A stretch of 64,000 nt of DNA from Thaumarchaeota archaeon casp-thauma3 (GTDB taxonomy: Archaea > Thermoproteota > Nitrososphaeria > Nitrososphaerales > Nitrosopumilaceae): contig LFEY01000017.1 of the NCBI GenBank assembly GCA_001510275.1, forward strand, positions 1 to 64,000. The letters are read 5' to 3'. The notes beneath the pieces are model-generated. The model searched no databases. It worked only from the letters and a program-made list of their open reading frames with translations, and was not told where the DNA came from. The position numbers were made by a program, and so were the translations under genes. Shown piece after piece: positions 7,237 to 15,953 of this stretch (within the stretch, counting starts at the first letter, position 1; the number at the start of each line of letters is the position of its first letter).

Positions 7237-7668
7237 CTATCTTTGATTTTTTGCCACCAACCCATGATGGATTATTTCTAGGGCATCACGAGCTTTTTCT
7301 GGACGAGGTAATTGAATCATAAACACATTATCTTTCCCATAATGAGAATGAGGAGAAGAAAGTGCAATCATTGATGTTTTTGCAAGAGATTCAAAAAATA
7401 ACAGATCAGTTTTTGCATTAACTAAAAATTTTTCAACAATATTTCCTTTTGAAAATATAAAAGCGATTTCAACAAAAACACTTCCTAGTCCATCTTGCAG
7501 AATATTTAGATCAGTGTTAATCGATAAAGGTTGTCCAGCGACTTTTGAGAGCATTTTATCGTATTTTTTCTCTTCAATTACAATACAGGGAGTTATTTTA
7601 CCATCAAAATCAAAAGTGGTAATGCCATCATGGACTTGGTCTAGTAATCTCTTTAATTCATCAGACAT
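7237..7668 (-). CDS. Conserved-looking protein of unknown function, 143 aa
   Basis: 143 residues starting MSDELKRLLDQVHDG, with alternating strands and helices and no membrane segment. It starts 8 bases inside the 3' end of the antiporter gene on the same strand, so the two are probably co-transcribed and perhaps translationally coupled. A regulatory or accessory role for the antiporter is an inference from position only. Its stop codon lies two bases from the end of tRNA-Gly, so transcription runs into the tRNA antisense. No domain family recognised. Confidence 0.65.
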   Translation of the reverse strand: MSDELKRLLDQVHDGITTFDFDGKITPCIVIEEKKYDKMLSKVAGQPLSINTDLNILQDGLGSVFVEIAFIFSKGNIVEKFLVNAKTDLLFFESLAKTSMIALSSPHSHYGKDNVFMIQLPRPEKARDALEIIHHGLVAKNQR

Positions 7669-8986
7669 TTTCTTTCTTTTCTACTGCAGGAATTATTTTA
7701 TCACCAGCTTTCATTAAAAATGGAGAAAGAAATGCAGTAACTATAGAAATTATTCCTATCAAAGGGAACAAGAAGGAACTGACCACACCCATATCTACTC
7801 CAACCTTTACAATTACAATTGAAAATTCACCTCTGGGTGCAGCTAAGGTAAATGCAGAACGAAGTGCTTTGCCACGTTTTTGTCTAAATATGAAATTACC
7901 AATAAGATTGCCTCCAAATTTCATGCCAGTGGCAACTGCAATCAAAGCAATAGCTACAAAGATGTAATTTTCAAGTTGAGAAACATCCATCAATGCACCA
8001 ACTGAGATGAAGAATATGGCTACAAACATGTCTTTTATTGGGCTTGAAAGGAGTTTTGCGACTTCGGCTGATTTGGATTCAGCTACAAGAACACCTGCCA
8101 GAAATGCCCCAATTGCTACAGACAATCCTACAATGTTTGCAAGTAAGGCATATCCAAAACAGACACCAAGCACACTTAGTAACAAAATTTCACGATGTTC
8201 TGCTGCTGCAACTCTATCAATTAATAGAGGGATCACACGAGTTCCAACAGTAAATGTTCCAACGATTAAAATAACTGCAACTGCGACAACTGCAATAATA
8301 GATTCTATAGATACAGTTCCAACTAAGGCAATTGACTGTAATGAAGAAATTAAAATAACTGCAATTACATCTTCAACAATTAAAATACCTAAAATAAGTA
8401 TAGAAGATTCCTTTCTGATTCTTCCCGTCTCTTCTAAAAGCTTAACAATAATTGCAGTACTCGATATTGATAATGCTGCTGCAATAAACAATGCATCCAT
8501 GAATTGCATTCCAAGCATACTAGCAGTGTAAAATATGACACCTAATGTTGAAAATAATCCTATAGTTCCAACTCCAATAGCCACACGACCAATACTTCTA
8601 ATTTTTGCATATGGGAATTCAATACCAATTACAAAAAGAAGTAAGATAACACCAATCTCAGCAAAAAGATTCAATGCCGAAATATCAGATAAAATTCCTA
8701 CAACTCCACCATCAGTAGAAGGACCTCCTTCAGGCAAAACCCATGCCCAAAATGGAGAGAGAGGACCAATTAACATTCCTGCAAATAGATAACCAATGAT
8801 CAAAGGTTGTTTTATTTTAAAAAATGCAAGTGTAACTACAGCACCAATTATCATGATAAAAGCTAAATCAGTAACAAAACTAGTATGAGGAAGCTCAGGA
8901 GTAATTTGTTCAATTAAACTAGTAACAGTATTGTTAAGAGTACTATGAATTCCACTTGAATCTAATTGAAGTGCAATGTTTTGCAT
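7661..8986 (-). CDS. CPA2-family cation:proton antiporter
   Basis: About 441 residues with 11-13 membrane helices. An upstream in-frame TTG at 9001 is possible; the ATG at 8986 is preferred. Family marks are QPLIIGYLFAGMLIGP, the LLLFVIGIEF helix, the ALSISSTAIIVKLL helix, EDVIAVILI with the Asp expected in the transport path, and the SVAIGAFLAGVLVAES and PRGEFSIVIV helices. CPA2 (KefB/NapA-type) proteins exchange Na+ or K+ for H+ across the cytoplasmic membrane. No C-terminal TrkA/RCK domain is fused; the 143-aa gene downstream overlaps it and might be a partner. Ion specificity cannot be read from the sequence. Confidence 0.9.
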   Translation of the reverse strand: MQNIALQLDSSGIHSTLNNTVTSLIEQITPELPHTSFVTDLAFIMIIGAVVTLAFFKIKQPLIIGYLFAGMLIGPLSPFWAWVLPEGGPSTDGGVVGILSDISALNLFAEIGVILLLFVIGIEFPYAKIRSIGRVAIGVGTIGLFSTLGVIFYTASMLGMQFMDALFIAAALSISSTAIIVKLLEETGRIRKESSILILGILIVEDVIAVILISSLQSIALVGTVSIESIIAVVAVAVILIVGTFTVGTRVIPLLIDRVAAAEHREILLLSVLGVCFGYALLANIVGLSVAIGAFLAGVLVAESKSAEVAKLLSSPIKDMFVAIFFISVGALMDVSQLENYIFVAIALIAVATGMKFGGNLIGNFIFRQKRGKALRSAFTLAAPRGEFSIVIVKVGVDMGVVSSFLFPLIGIISIVTAFLSPFLMKAGDKIIPAVEKKENV

Positions 8987-9112
8987 GTTATCAATTAACA
9001 AATTTGTTTAAAAATGATTGCGCATTAAAAAAAATTAGAAAGAAAGAAAAATTGAAAACAGGCTCAATGATAATGTTTAACCTCTTTATGCTCAGTTTAC
9101 CATAGTCCAAAT

Positions 9113-9176
9113 TGCAGAGTGATGATTAGGTCATCTGAACTAAATGTAGAGATATGACCTGGGGTATCTGACTGCA
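9113..9176 (+). ncRNA. Candidate C/D box sRNA
   Basis: In the 400-base gap between the antiporter and the coiled-coil gene, a consensus C box GTGATGA (9119-9125) and D box CTGA (9168-9171) lie 53 bases apart. They are flanked by a perfect 5-bp terminal stem TGCAG (9113-9117) / CTGCA (9172-9176). An internal D' CTGA (9135-9138) is followed after 5 bases by a C'-like ATGTAGA (9144-9150). This spacing fits archaeal 2'-O-methylation guide RNAs, except that the first guide is only 9 bases. AGGTCAT (9128-9134) and ATGACCT (9154-9160) are complementary, so the two guide regions could pair with each other; a different structured RNA is possible. A TATA-like stretch lies ~25-30 bases upstream. Confidence 0.45.
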
Positions 9177-9210
9177 TACTTGGTTACGTTGTAATTACCT
9201 GACTATTAAT

Positions 9211-9231
9211 AGTACGGTACCATACCGTACT
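9211..9231. promoter_or_regulatory. Perfect palindrome, candidate operator
   Basis: AGTACGGTA (9211-9219) and TACCGTACT (9223-9231) form a perfect 9-bp inverted repeat with a 3-base spacer, in an otherwise A/T-rich gap. It ends two bases before the ATG of the 35-aa zinc-finger ORF at 9234. The symmetry and position suit a dimeric DNA-binding repressor site controlling that ORF. It has no T-tract and a 3-base loop, so a terminator is unlikely. Confidence 0.45.
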
Positions 9232-9233
9232 AT

Positions 9234-9341
9234 ATGATTCAATGTGAATACTGCCCAAGAGGGTTTATTGAAACAGTAAATGGTTTGGCAGAAAAGACCT
9301 TTCATGAATTACTTCATGAGCCAAGAGTTGTAAACAAGTAA
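9234..9341 (+). CDS. 35-aa C2H2-like zinc-finger mini protein
   Basis: ATG at 9234, TAA at 9339-9341. The product begins MIQCEYCPRGF and ends HELLHEPRVVNK. It has Cys at 4 and 7 and His at 24 and 28: a C-x2-C-x16-H-x3-H pattern like a classical zinc finger with a slightly long middle. Almost the whole peptide is this one finger. The palindrome at 9211-9231 abuts its start, suggesting autoregulation. Coding status rests on the metal-ligand pattern and clean start and stop. No homologue family is named with confidence. Confidence 0.5.
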   Translation: MIQCEYCPRGFIETVNGLAEKTFHELLHEPRVVNK

Positions 9342-9402
9342 CTCTTTACATTTTTTATTTTAGACCCAACTTTTTTATCATCAAATTTTTAATTTAATTC
9401 AT

Positions 9403-10794
9403 ATGTCTAAAAAGACTGTAAGGAAAAAAATAGCTAAAGTAGCAAGTCAAACAAGAAAAACTACAAAAAGAGAGCCAAATCCAGCTATATTACTTAAAAA
9501 AGTGGCATCTGTTTCAGATTCTAACAAAGCTTTGCAAAAAGAGATCAAAGTAATGTCAAAAATTTTCGGTGAAAATCAAAAGGTTCTGATATCAATGAAA
9601 GGAATGATAGATGCACTAACATCAACATTAGAGTATATTCAAAAACAATCAAAACAAATCAATATCATAGAAGAAGATACACAAAAATTATTCTCTGGAT
9701 TAAATCAAGTAAGAACACAATCAAATCTAGTCAATAAGATAAATGATCAAACTGTAAAATTACAAGAGGAGATAAACAGAATTTCAAATGCATCAAAGTC
9801 TCAAGGATTATCTCAGCAAGTAGAAGACAGTGTAAATTCAATTAAAAATAATTCTGAAATGATTATCAAGATTGCCCAGAGAATAGATGAGGTAAGAGAT
9901 GATCTTAGAAAAGTTTCTGGAAAGACAGATTCATTTTTAGAAATTAGTTCTGAAATGGATAAACTAAAAAACAGTATAGAAGAGATTGCAGGAAAAACTG
10001 GAAAATTAGAGACAGGAACTCAAATTATTGAAAGTCTAAAACAAGAACTTGGAAAAATTGCTGAAGGAGTATCATCTACTTCAAATCTTGATGCTGAATT
10101 AGCAGCAATTAAGATCACAATTGATGCAATAGCATCTAAATCCTCAAAAATTGATTCACTAGGTGGTGTAATTGATGGTCTTAAACAACAATTTGACACT
10201 ATAGCATTAAAGACAAATTCTGTGGAGGGATTAAGCCTAGAATCTATTAAAGAATTTGAAGGTAAAATAAACAATATTGAACAAAAAATGGCTTCAGTTT
10301 CAGATATTGTAAAAAGACAAGATGTATCTACTATAGAATTTCATAAAAAATCTGAAAAATTATTTGAGGAGTTACAAGCAGTCAAAAATGTTACAAACAA
10401 GTCATCAACTGACTCATCAAAAGAAATGATGGCGTTGTTAAAGCTTTCAGAATATCAATCAAGCATCAGAATGAATGCAGAATCAAAGTATGGAGATGCA
10501 AAAGATCTTGAAAAGATGGCATCACAAACTGCACAAATTGTTAATCTATTTGATAGAATTTCAATAGAATTAGGTGAAAAGATTCCACTTCCTCATGAAG
10601 TAAGACAGTGGGCAATAAGTAAAATTTTTGATTGTGCAGACAAGTGGGAGATTCGATTTAGTGATGTCTATTCAGTTTTAACAAATGCGATTGGAAAAGA
10701 TATGTTCAAAGAGGCTGTAAGAATTCAACAAGTAAGAGACATTTATGGAATTAGAGCAGTAGATGAAATTAGAAAGGATCTAAATATTTCTTAA
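9403..10794 (+). CDS. Long coiled-coil protein of unknown function
   Basis: 463 residues. The first ~25 are strongly basic (KKTVRKKIAKVASQTRKTTKR). Residues ~40-350 are a nearly continuous coiled coil with recurring KLxxxIEEIAxK-type heptads, four or five of which look like internal repeats (IEEIAGKTGKLETG, LGKIAEGVSST, IDAIASKSSKIDSLGG, FDTIALKTNSVEG). The last ~100 residues are a compact helical domain (ASQTAQIVNLFDRISIELG, then an AISKIFDCADKWEIRF block). No membrane segment or signal peptide. Possible scaffold or DNA/cytoskeleton-associated protein by inference. Its end overlaps the convergent glycosyltransferase by 4 bases. Confidence 0.7.
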   Translation: MSKKTVRKKIAKVASQTRKTTKREPNPAILLKKVASVSDSNKALQKEIKVMSKIFGENQKVLISMKGMIDALTSTLEYIQKQSKQINIIEEDTQKLFSGLNQVRTQSNLVNKINDQTVKLQEEINRISNASKSQGLSQQVEDSVNSIKNNSEMIIKIAQRIDEVRDDLRKVSGKTDSFLEISSEMDKLKNSIEEIAGKTGKLETGTQIIESLKQELGKIAEGVSSTSNLDAELAAIKITIDAIASKSSKIDSLGGVIDGLKQQFDTIALKTNSVEGLSLESIKEFEGKINNIEQKMASVSDIVKRQDVSTIEFHKKSEKLFEELQAVKNVTNKSSTDSSKEMMALLKLSEYQSSIRMNAESKYGDAKDLEKMASQTAQIVNLFDRISIELGEKIPLPHEVRQWAISKIFDCADKWEIRFSDVYSVLTNAIGKDMFKEAVRIQQVRDIYGIRAVDEIRKDLNIS

Positions 10795-12857
10795 ACTCCG
10801 CTAATATCAGCTTCTTTAAATTGTTCTTTCTTTGTTTTTAATATAGCAAAGATTGCCAAGATTCCAGCAATCCAAATTGTACTAAACAGAACATTTGGAG
10901 CACTAACATATGCATATGGAGTTGCATCCATAACATTGATTCTCAACTGTAAAGCGCTATCATTCAAATCCATCATTCCTGTATGATATGCAGAACTGTC
11001 CTTTGGGATAACTGAAATTTTATCAATAGTTGCAATCATGGTCGTCACATCATTATGCATTCTAAGAAAATTTGTAGAGTCTGTTGGAAACATCCAAACA
11101 GGGTTTATGGAAATGATGTCGCCATTTTCATTTGTTATTTGGGGCATATTTTTCATTACTATATCCAAATCTGTCTGAATTGCTACTAAGTGGGCATGGA
11201 TTGCAATAGGATCAGAAGAGCCTATAATTCCATCATAATGTCCTCTCATTCTATCAAGAGGGTAAATGTCAGTATTGTAACCAGTAATTGCCATGAATCC
11301 CCCAAAAATAATAATTCCTACAATACCAATCATAGAAAGTTTGTAAACAATTTTTGCCATTTTCTCGTTCTTAGTAATTACATGATTATCACTTGATTTA
11401 TTTCTTTTAAATTGCGTATGAGACAGACTCATGTAAGCAATATAGAAAAATCCAACAGCCTGCAATCCAATGATTGGTACAAAAATAGGATTGTTTGAAA
11501 AAATTGCAATAAAAATACCTAATATTCCATATACGCCAAAAAATATCTCCAAAAGAGTAGTCTGAGAAAATGGTAAATTGTATGCCTTGTCTTTCCAATC
11601 ATCATCTTTTGTAATAAGTCCATACTTTGGAGTTCTAAGAAATTCATTTTTTTTACCAAATACTGCATCAAAGACTGCAACAGTATTATTTACTGACATC
11701 CCAGCATTGTAAACTAATAATGCTGGCAGGATCTTTGCTTTTGATTTCCATGACTTGTGATACATACTATGCATGATCACAACGTATGCACCTGGTCCCA
11801 TTGCAAGATATGTTGCAATTGTAATAGCAGGAAGAAAACTAACCACATAGAGGTTAACCTGTCCTGCTAACAAAATTGGCAATGCCAAAAATTGTATCAG
11901 CATTAAGGGATAAACTATATGACGAGTCAGTTGTATGAATGCTTGAACCTTTGCTTCAATTGCAACTTTACGTTTAACAGTAATATCAAAAAGTAGTTTT
12001 ATTGCACATTGAATAGAGCCCTTTGCCCAACGGAATTGTTGTCTTTTAGCTGCATTCATCTGAGCGGGAAGTTCTGCATTAACTACTATATCAGGTAAGA
12101 ATACACATTTCCATCCTTTCATTTGTGCTCTATAACTTAGATCAAGATCTTCAACTAGTGTAGCTGTATGCCAACCTCCAGCATCTTCAATACAATTACG
12201 TTTCCAAATTCCAGCAGTACCATTAAAATTCATAAATAGATGAGAATTGCTTTTGGCTTTTTGTTCGATGAGAAAATGAAAGTCAAGACTTAGTGCTTGT
12301 GCTTGAGTAATTACAGAATAATTTTCATTTACATGGCCCCAACGACATTGAACAAAACCAATGTTTGAGTTTGAAAAGTGAGGAATTGCACGTTTGAGAA
12401 ACCATGTAGGAGGAATAAAGTCAGCATCAAAGATAGCAACAAATTCAGTATTTGTTGTTTGCATAGCATGTTTTAGTGCGCCTGCTTTGTACCCTTTTCT
12501 TGTTCCACGTCTTACATGTTCAATTTGAAGTCCTTGTTTGCTGTAATCATCAACTATATTCCTAAGTAATTCAGTGGTATCATCATCAGAATCATCTAGT
12601 ACCATAATCCTCATTTTCTCTTTTGGGTAATCTAGATTACATACTGCATCGATTAGTCTCTTTGCAACATACTTTTCGTTGTATATTGGAAGTTGAATTG
12701 TAATTGACGGGGTTCCTAAATCAGCAGTAATCAAAACATCTTTTCTTTTTCGAGAAAGAAATGCCAAATAGTAAAAATTGCAAGTATATGCAGTAATTAT
12801 AATAGCTGATAAAATAAACAAATCAAATACAAACTGGGTAAAAGGATTAATTGCCAT
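10791..12857 (-). CDS. Processive GT2 glycosyltransferase, membrane-bound
   Basis: 688 residues. An N-terminal membrane helix is followed by a GT-A domain with all four marks of processive family-2 enzymes: VLDDSDDD (~86), FDADF (~143), EDLDLSYRAQ (~236) and QQFRW (~273). Four or five further helices surround ~300-480. A long extracytoplasmic segment of ~140 residues (~505-650) follows before a last helix near 660. The last part is not typical of cellulose synthase and may be an outward-facing domain. Such enzymes polymerise and export beta-linked glycans or mannans, so a surface or extracellular polysaccharide role is likely; the sugar is not predictable. It appears to be transcribed alone, with its start 53 bases upstream of the ferredoxin stop. 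Confidence 0.88.
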   Translation of the reverse strand: MAINPFTQFVFDLFILSAIIITAYTCNFYYLAFLSRKRKDVLITADLGTPSITIQLPIYNEKYVAKRLIDAVCNLDYPKEKMRIMVLDDSDDDTTELLRNIVDDYSKQGLQIEHVRRGTRKGYKAGALKHAMQTTNTEFVAIFDADFIPPTWFLKRAIPHFSNSNIGFVQCRWGHVNENYSVITQAQALSLDFHFLIEQKAKSNSHLFMNFNGTAGIWKRNCIEDAGGWHTATLVEDLDLSYRAQMKGWKCVFLPDIVVNAELPAQMNAAKRQQFRWAKGSIQCAIKLLFDITVKRKVAIEAKVQAFIQLTRHIVYPLMLIQFLALPILLAGQVNLYVVSFLPAITIATYLAMGPGAYVVIMHSMYHKSWKSKAKILPALLVYNAGMSVNNTVAVFDAVFGKKNEFLRTPKYGLITKDDDWKDKAYNLPFSQTTLLEIFFGVYGILGIFIAIFSNNPIFVPIIGLQAVGFFYIAYMSLSHTQFKRNKSSDNHVITKNEKMAKIVYKLSMIGIVGIIIFGGFMAITGYNTDIYPLDRMRGHYDGIIGSSDPIAIHAHLVAIQTDLDIVMKNMPQITNENGDIISINPVWMFPTDSTNFLRMHNDVTTMIATIDKISVIPKDSSAYHTGMMDLNDSALQLRINVMDATPYAYVSAPNVLFSTIWIAGILAIFAILKTKKEQFKEADISGV

Positions 12858-12909
12858 CCTTAATTTCTCAGAATTACGATTCGCTATTTATACTTGCAAG
12901 AAATTCTAA

Positions 12910-13857
12910 CTATTTTTGCTCATAAATCTTGATTGCTTTTGGTGGACAAACACCTTCACATGCAAGACAGAAAATACAATCAGGTTCTTTGGACATTAAT
13001 GGTTTCTGCTCTGATCCTGGATTTCCTGGACTATCAAACCACTCGTAAACATCTACTGGACATGCCTCAATACATCCACCATCTGCAATACAAATATCAT
13101 AATCTACTGAAACAAATTCTCCCCAAACTCCCATGATTCCATTGCTTGTACCTTTTCTTCCCCAAGTTTTGATTGTATATCCAGCCGCATCAAATGGTTT
13201 AGATTGTTTTAATTTTGATTTGTATTCAACATCAATTGGACCAGGTTTAGCACCATCTGGAATTTCAATTTCTCCATCATCGTCATCAGAATCTTCATCT
13301 AACACTTCAATGGCTTTAGCTTTTGCACCAAGGACAAGTTTTGCCAAAGGAGTAAGTTCTTCAAGTTTTTGAATAGCAGCAACCTCAGATATTTTTTCAG
13401 TTTTTGCATAGTGAGAAATCATCTTATCAGCTAAGATAGTGTTACGTAAAATAGTATCAATTACCATCTTTGCGAAATGGTCTGCTTTCTTTCTATAATC
13501 TTGAACCCAATTTGGATCACCAAATTTTTCAATTGGGAAAATTTGATAGATAATATCAACTACTTCTCCTGTAACAATTTCAACTGTAACAGATAAATCA
13601 ACTTGTTCGTATCCTTTTGCATCTGGATCTTTCATGTTTTGTTCTTGCCATCGATATGTTGCAAAAATTCTATCAGCATACATATCCATTTCAAATGTCT
13701 TTTTGAGACCATCATGAACTGATTTTATTTCTACAGGATCTTCGAGTTTAATTGGTAATCTGTAAAGTCCAATTTTGTATCCATGTAATGGATAAACACC
13801 ACGTTTTACAGTGGGGGCCTCCATTGACCAAACTCGATCTTTTAATAGTAATGACAT
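12910..13857 (-). CDS. Large two-cluster ferredoxin-domain protein
   Basis: 315 residues. The last ~70 form a dicluster ferredoxin: CIADGGCIEACPVDVYEW (~256) matches the Sulfolobus-type cluster I pattern with long first spacing, and CIFCLACEGVCPPKAIKIY (~293) is a full CxxCxxCxxxCP. The first ~235 residues have no known redox motif; they include an acidic linker rich in DSDDDDGE (~190). The protein is cytoplasmic (no signal, no helices). It probably carries electrons, as ferredoxin reduced by the 2-oxoacid oxidoreductase or as a dedicated partner, but the large N-terminal domain points to a more specific task that I cannot name. It stands alone with TATA-like AATTTATTTAAAAAG sequence around its 5' side. 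Confidence 0.8.
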   Translation of the reverse strand: MSLLLKDRVWSMEAPTVKRGVYPLHGYKIGLYRLPIKLEDPVEIKSVHDGLKKTFEMDMYADRIFATYRWQEQNMKDPDAKGYEQVDLSVTVEIVTGEVVDIIYQIFPIEKFGDPNWVQDYRKKADHFAKMVIDTILRNTILADKMISHYAKTEKISEVAAIQKLEELTPLAKLVLGAKAKAIEVLDEDSDDDDGEIEIPDGAKPGPIDVEYKSKLKQSKPFDAAGYTIKTWGRKGTSNGIMGVWGEFVSVDYDICIADGGCIEACPVDVYEWFDSPGNPGSEQKPLMSKEPDCIFCLACEGVCPPKAIKIYEQK

Positions 13858-13893
13858 TCGATTTCTGTATCTCTAATTTATTTAAAAAGGTTA

Positions 13894-14202
13894 TCAGTCA
13901 TCATCTGGACACGTAAGCTCTCTAAGCTCGATGTATTTTTTTTCCATGGCTTCAGCATGTACAACTACCTGTGATAAATCATAAGAATTCTTGGGAAAAT
14001 ACCATCTAATTGGAACCCAATGTCCAATTCCATCTATGTCGTGTATCATTCCTTTATCAGCTTTAACGTTTAGTTTTTCATCAATAGATGTCTCTTTTAC
14101 AGTAAGGCCTCGCTTGGTATTATCTTCCATGATAAGATTTGTGTCACCATCTTTGATAAAATAGAAAGTGCCTTTCTTTAGAACAGGAAGATCTAGAAGC
14201 AA
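13894..14202 (-). CDS. Small protein of unknown function, 102 aa
   Basis: 102 residues, ATG at 14202, directly abutting the rhodanese stop codon at 14204 on the same strand, so the two are surely co-transcribed. It has strand-rich composition, a conspicuous GHWVPIRWYFP segment (~60-72) and an acidic CPDDD end with a single Cys. A partner or target of the upstream sulfurtransferase is inferred from position alone. No family is recognised. Confidence 0.65.
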   Translation of the reverse strand: MLLDLPVLKKGTFYFIKDGDTNLIMEDNTKRGLTVKETSIDEKLNVKADKGMIHDIDGIGHWVPIRWYFPKNSYDLSQVVVHAEAMEKKYIELRELTCPDDD

Positions 14203-14203
14203 T

Positions 14204-15049
14204 TTATTTTTCTACAGGATTTCCGATCATGTTACCCCATTCAGTCCAAGAGCCATCATAGTTTCGAACTTTAGAATATCCTAAGAGATATTTTAGAACA
14301 AACCAACTATGAGATGATCTTTCTCCAATTCTACAATAGCATATTACATCTTTGTCTGGAGTAACACCTTTTGGTTCATAATTTTGTTGTAGTTCTTCAA
14401 CTGCTTTGAATGTTCCATCAGCATCATTAACTGCAGTTGCCCATGGAATATTATTTGCACTAGGAATATGTCCACCTCTTTGTGCATGTTCCATTGGATA
14501 TTCTGGAGGAGCAGTAATTTCACCAGTGAATTCAGCAGGGGATCTTACATCAACCATCACAGTATCTTCTCTTCCTAATGCTCTACTAACATCAAACAGA
14601 TAAGCACGTAATCCCTCATCTGGAGGCTGTGCATTGTATGTTGTTGATGTCATTTGGGGTTCATCAGTAGTGTAATCTTTGTTTTCTAATTCCCACTTTT
14701 TTCTTCCACCATTCATAATCTTTAGATTTTCATGTCCATAGTATTTAAAAACCCAGAAAACAAATGCTGCAAACCAATTGTTAAAATCACCATAAAGAAT
14801 TACTTCAGTATCTGAACTGATTCCATTTTTTGACATTAATGCTTCAAATTGTTTTTTGCTAATGATATCTCTTCTAAGTGGATCATTAATGTCACGTTTC
14901 CACCAAATAAGGCTGGCACCATTAATGTGACCTTTCTGATATCCATTTACAGGATCATAATCAACTTCTACTAATTTTCTATTTTCATTAGGGGGATTTT
15001 GGGATACCCAATCTGTATCTACTAAAACTTCAGGATGTGCGTAATTCAT
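14204..15049 (-). CDS. sseA: Thiosulfate/3-mercaptopyruvate sulfurtransferase (rhodanese)
   Basis: 281 residues with two rhodanese domains, the usual size for this family. The N-terminal inactive domain contains LVEVDYDPVNGYQKGHINGA and a GDFNNWFAAFVFW helix. The C-terminal catalytic one has VMVDVRSPAEFTGE, a RGGHIPSANNIPWA block, and the persulfide-carrying Cys in CYCRIGERSS (~238). The loop after that Cys (RIGERSS) is typical of thiosulfate:cyanide sulfurtransferases. It transfers sulfane sulfur to cyanide or cellular acceptors in the cytosol. It heads a two-gene unit with the 102-aa protein and is divergent from NAD kinase, with ~90 bases between. Confidence 0.92.
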   Translation of the reverse strand: MNYAHPEVLVDTDWVSQNPPNENRKLVEVDYDPVNGYQKGHINGASLIWWKRDINDPLRRDIISKKQFEALMSKNGISSDTEVILYGDFNNWFAAFVFWVFKYYGHENLKIMNGGRKKWELENKDYTTDEPQMTSTTYNAQPPDEGLRAYLFDVSRALGREDTVMVDVRSPAEFTGEITAPPEYPMEHAQRGGHIPSANNIPWATAVNDADGTFKAVEELQQNYEPKGVTPDKDVICYCRIGERSSHSWFVLKYLLGYSKVRNYDGSWTEWGNMIGNPVEK

Positions 15050-15137
15050 AATTTGTACGCATTTGTTTGCATACTTATTTGTTTTTCCAATACATCAAAA
15101 ATATCATTTTTATGTAAATAGAATTCAGAAGAACTGC

Positions 15138-15953
15138 TTGAAACTTCAAAAAATTGCAGTAGTAAGTAAGGTAGGCTCAAAAGATTCAGAGAAAGCTGCA
15201 AAAGATATTGTGAAAAAGCTTTTGGCAAAAAAAATAACAGTCTATACAGTTTCATCAATTGAAGTAGAAGGGGCAAAAAAAATTGAAACCCTAGAGGAAT
15301 TAAAAAAAATAGAACTAGACCTTGTCATCACTCTTGGAGGAGATGGAACAACACTTCGAGTTTTCAGACATCTAGAAAATGAAGTACCAATTCTAACAAT
15401 TAATGTAGGAGGTAATAGAGGAATTTTATCAGAAATAACAATTGAAGAATTAGATGAAGCAATTAATCAAATTTCAAAAGGTGAATTTTTCTTAGATAAA
15501 AGAACAAGAGTAGTTGCATCTTGTGGAGGAAAAGAATTTCCACCAGCATTAAATGAGATATACATTAGTAGAACAAACTTGACTAAAACTGCAGAAATTG
15601 AAATAAAATTTCAAAATGATACTATAAAACAAAAAATGGATGGAGTGATTATTGCAACTCCTAGTGGATCTACGGGTCACTCGTTTTCATTAGGAGGTCC
15701 AATTTTACATGAAAGTTTAGATGTTCTAATAATTACCCCTGTTGCACCAGTATACCGATTAGCATCAATTGTAGTTCCAGATGAAAAAATTGAAATTATA
15801 TCTTCTCATGGTTGCAATATTGTGATGGATGCTCAAGTGATTAAAACTGCAGGTTATGAAGAACCAATAACTATTAAGAAATACAAAAAACCAGCGGTCT
15901 TTGTAAGATTAAAAAAACGGGGACTGAGACAATTGAGTAAACTTGGATTTTAA
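15138..15953 (+). CDS. nadK: NAD kinase
   Basis: ATP-dependent NAD+ kinase supplying NADP+. Family marks are the TLGGDGTTLRV diacylglycerol-kinase-type motif, NVGGNRGILSEI (normally GNLGFL), and the ATPSGSTGHSFSLGGP motif followed by ITPVAP. The frame is open from a TTG at 15063, but the conserved fold starts at LQKIAVVSK, so the in-frame TTG at 15138 is chosen (271 residues). A TATA-like TTTTTATGTAAAT lies ~25-30 bases before it, consistent with a leaderless start. Overlaps nob1 by 11 bases and is probably co-transcribed with it. Confidence 0.9.
   Translation: MKLQKIAVVSKVGSKDSEKAAKDIVKKLLAKKITVYTVSSIEVEGAKKIETLEELKKIELDLVITLGGDGTTLRVFRHLENEVPILTINVGGNRGILSEITIEELDEAINQISKGEFFLDKRTRVVASCGGKEFPPALNEIYISRTNLTKTAEIEIKFQNDTIKQKMDGVIIATPSGSTGHSFSLGGPILHESLDVLIITPVAPVYRLASIVVPDEKIEIISSHGCNIVMDAQVIKTAGYEEPITIKKYKKPAVFVRLKKRGLRQLSKLGF

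Noticed and set aside
8007-8531. Long open frame antisense to the antiporter
   Set aside because: Composition is Ile/Thr/Ala low complexity typical of antisense to membrane helices; the antiporter frame has clear family motifs.
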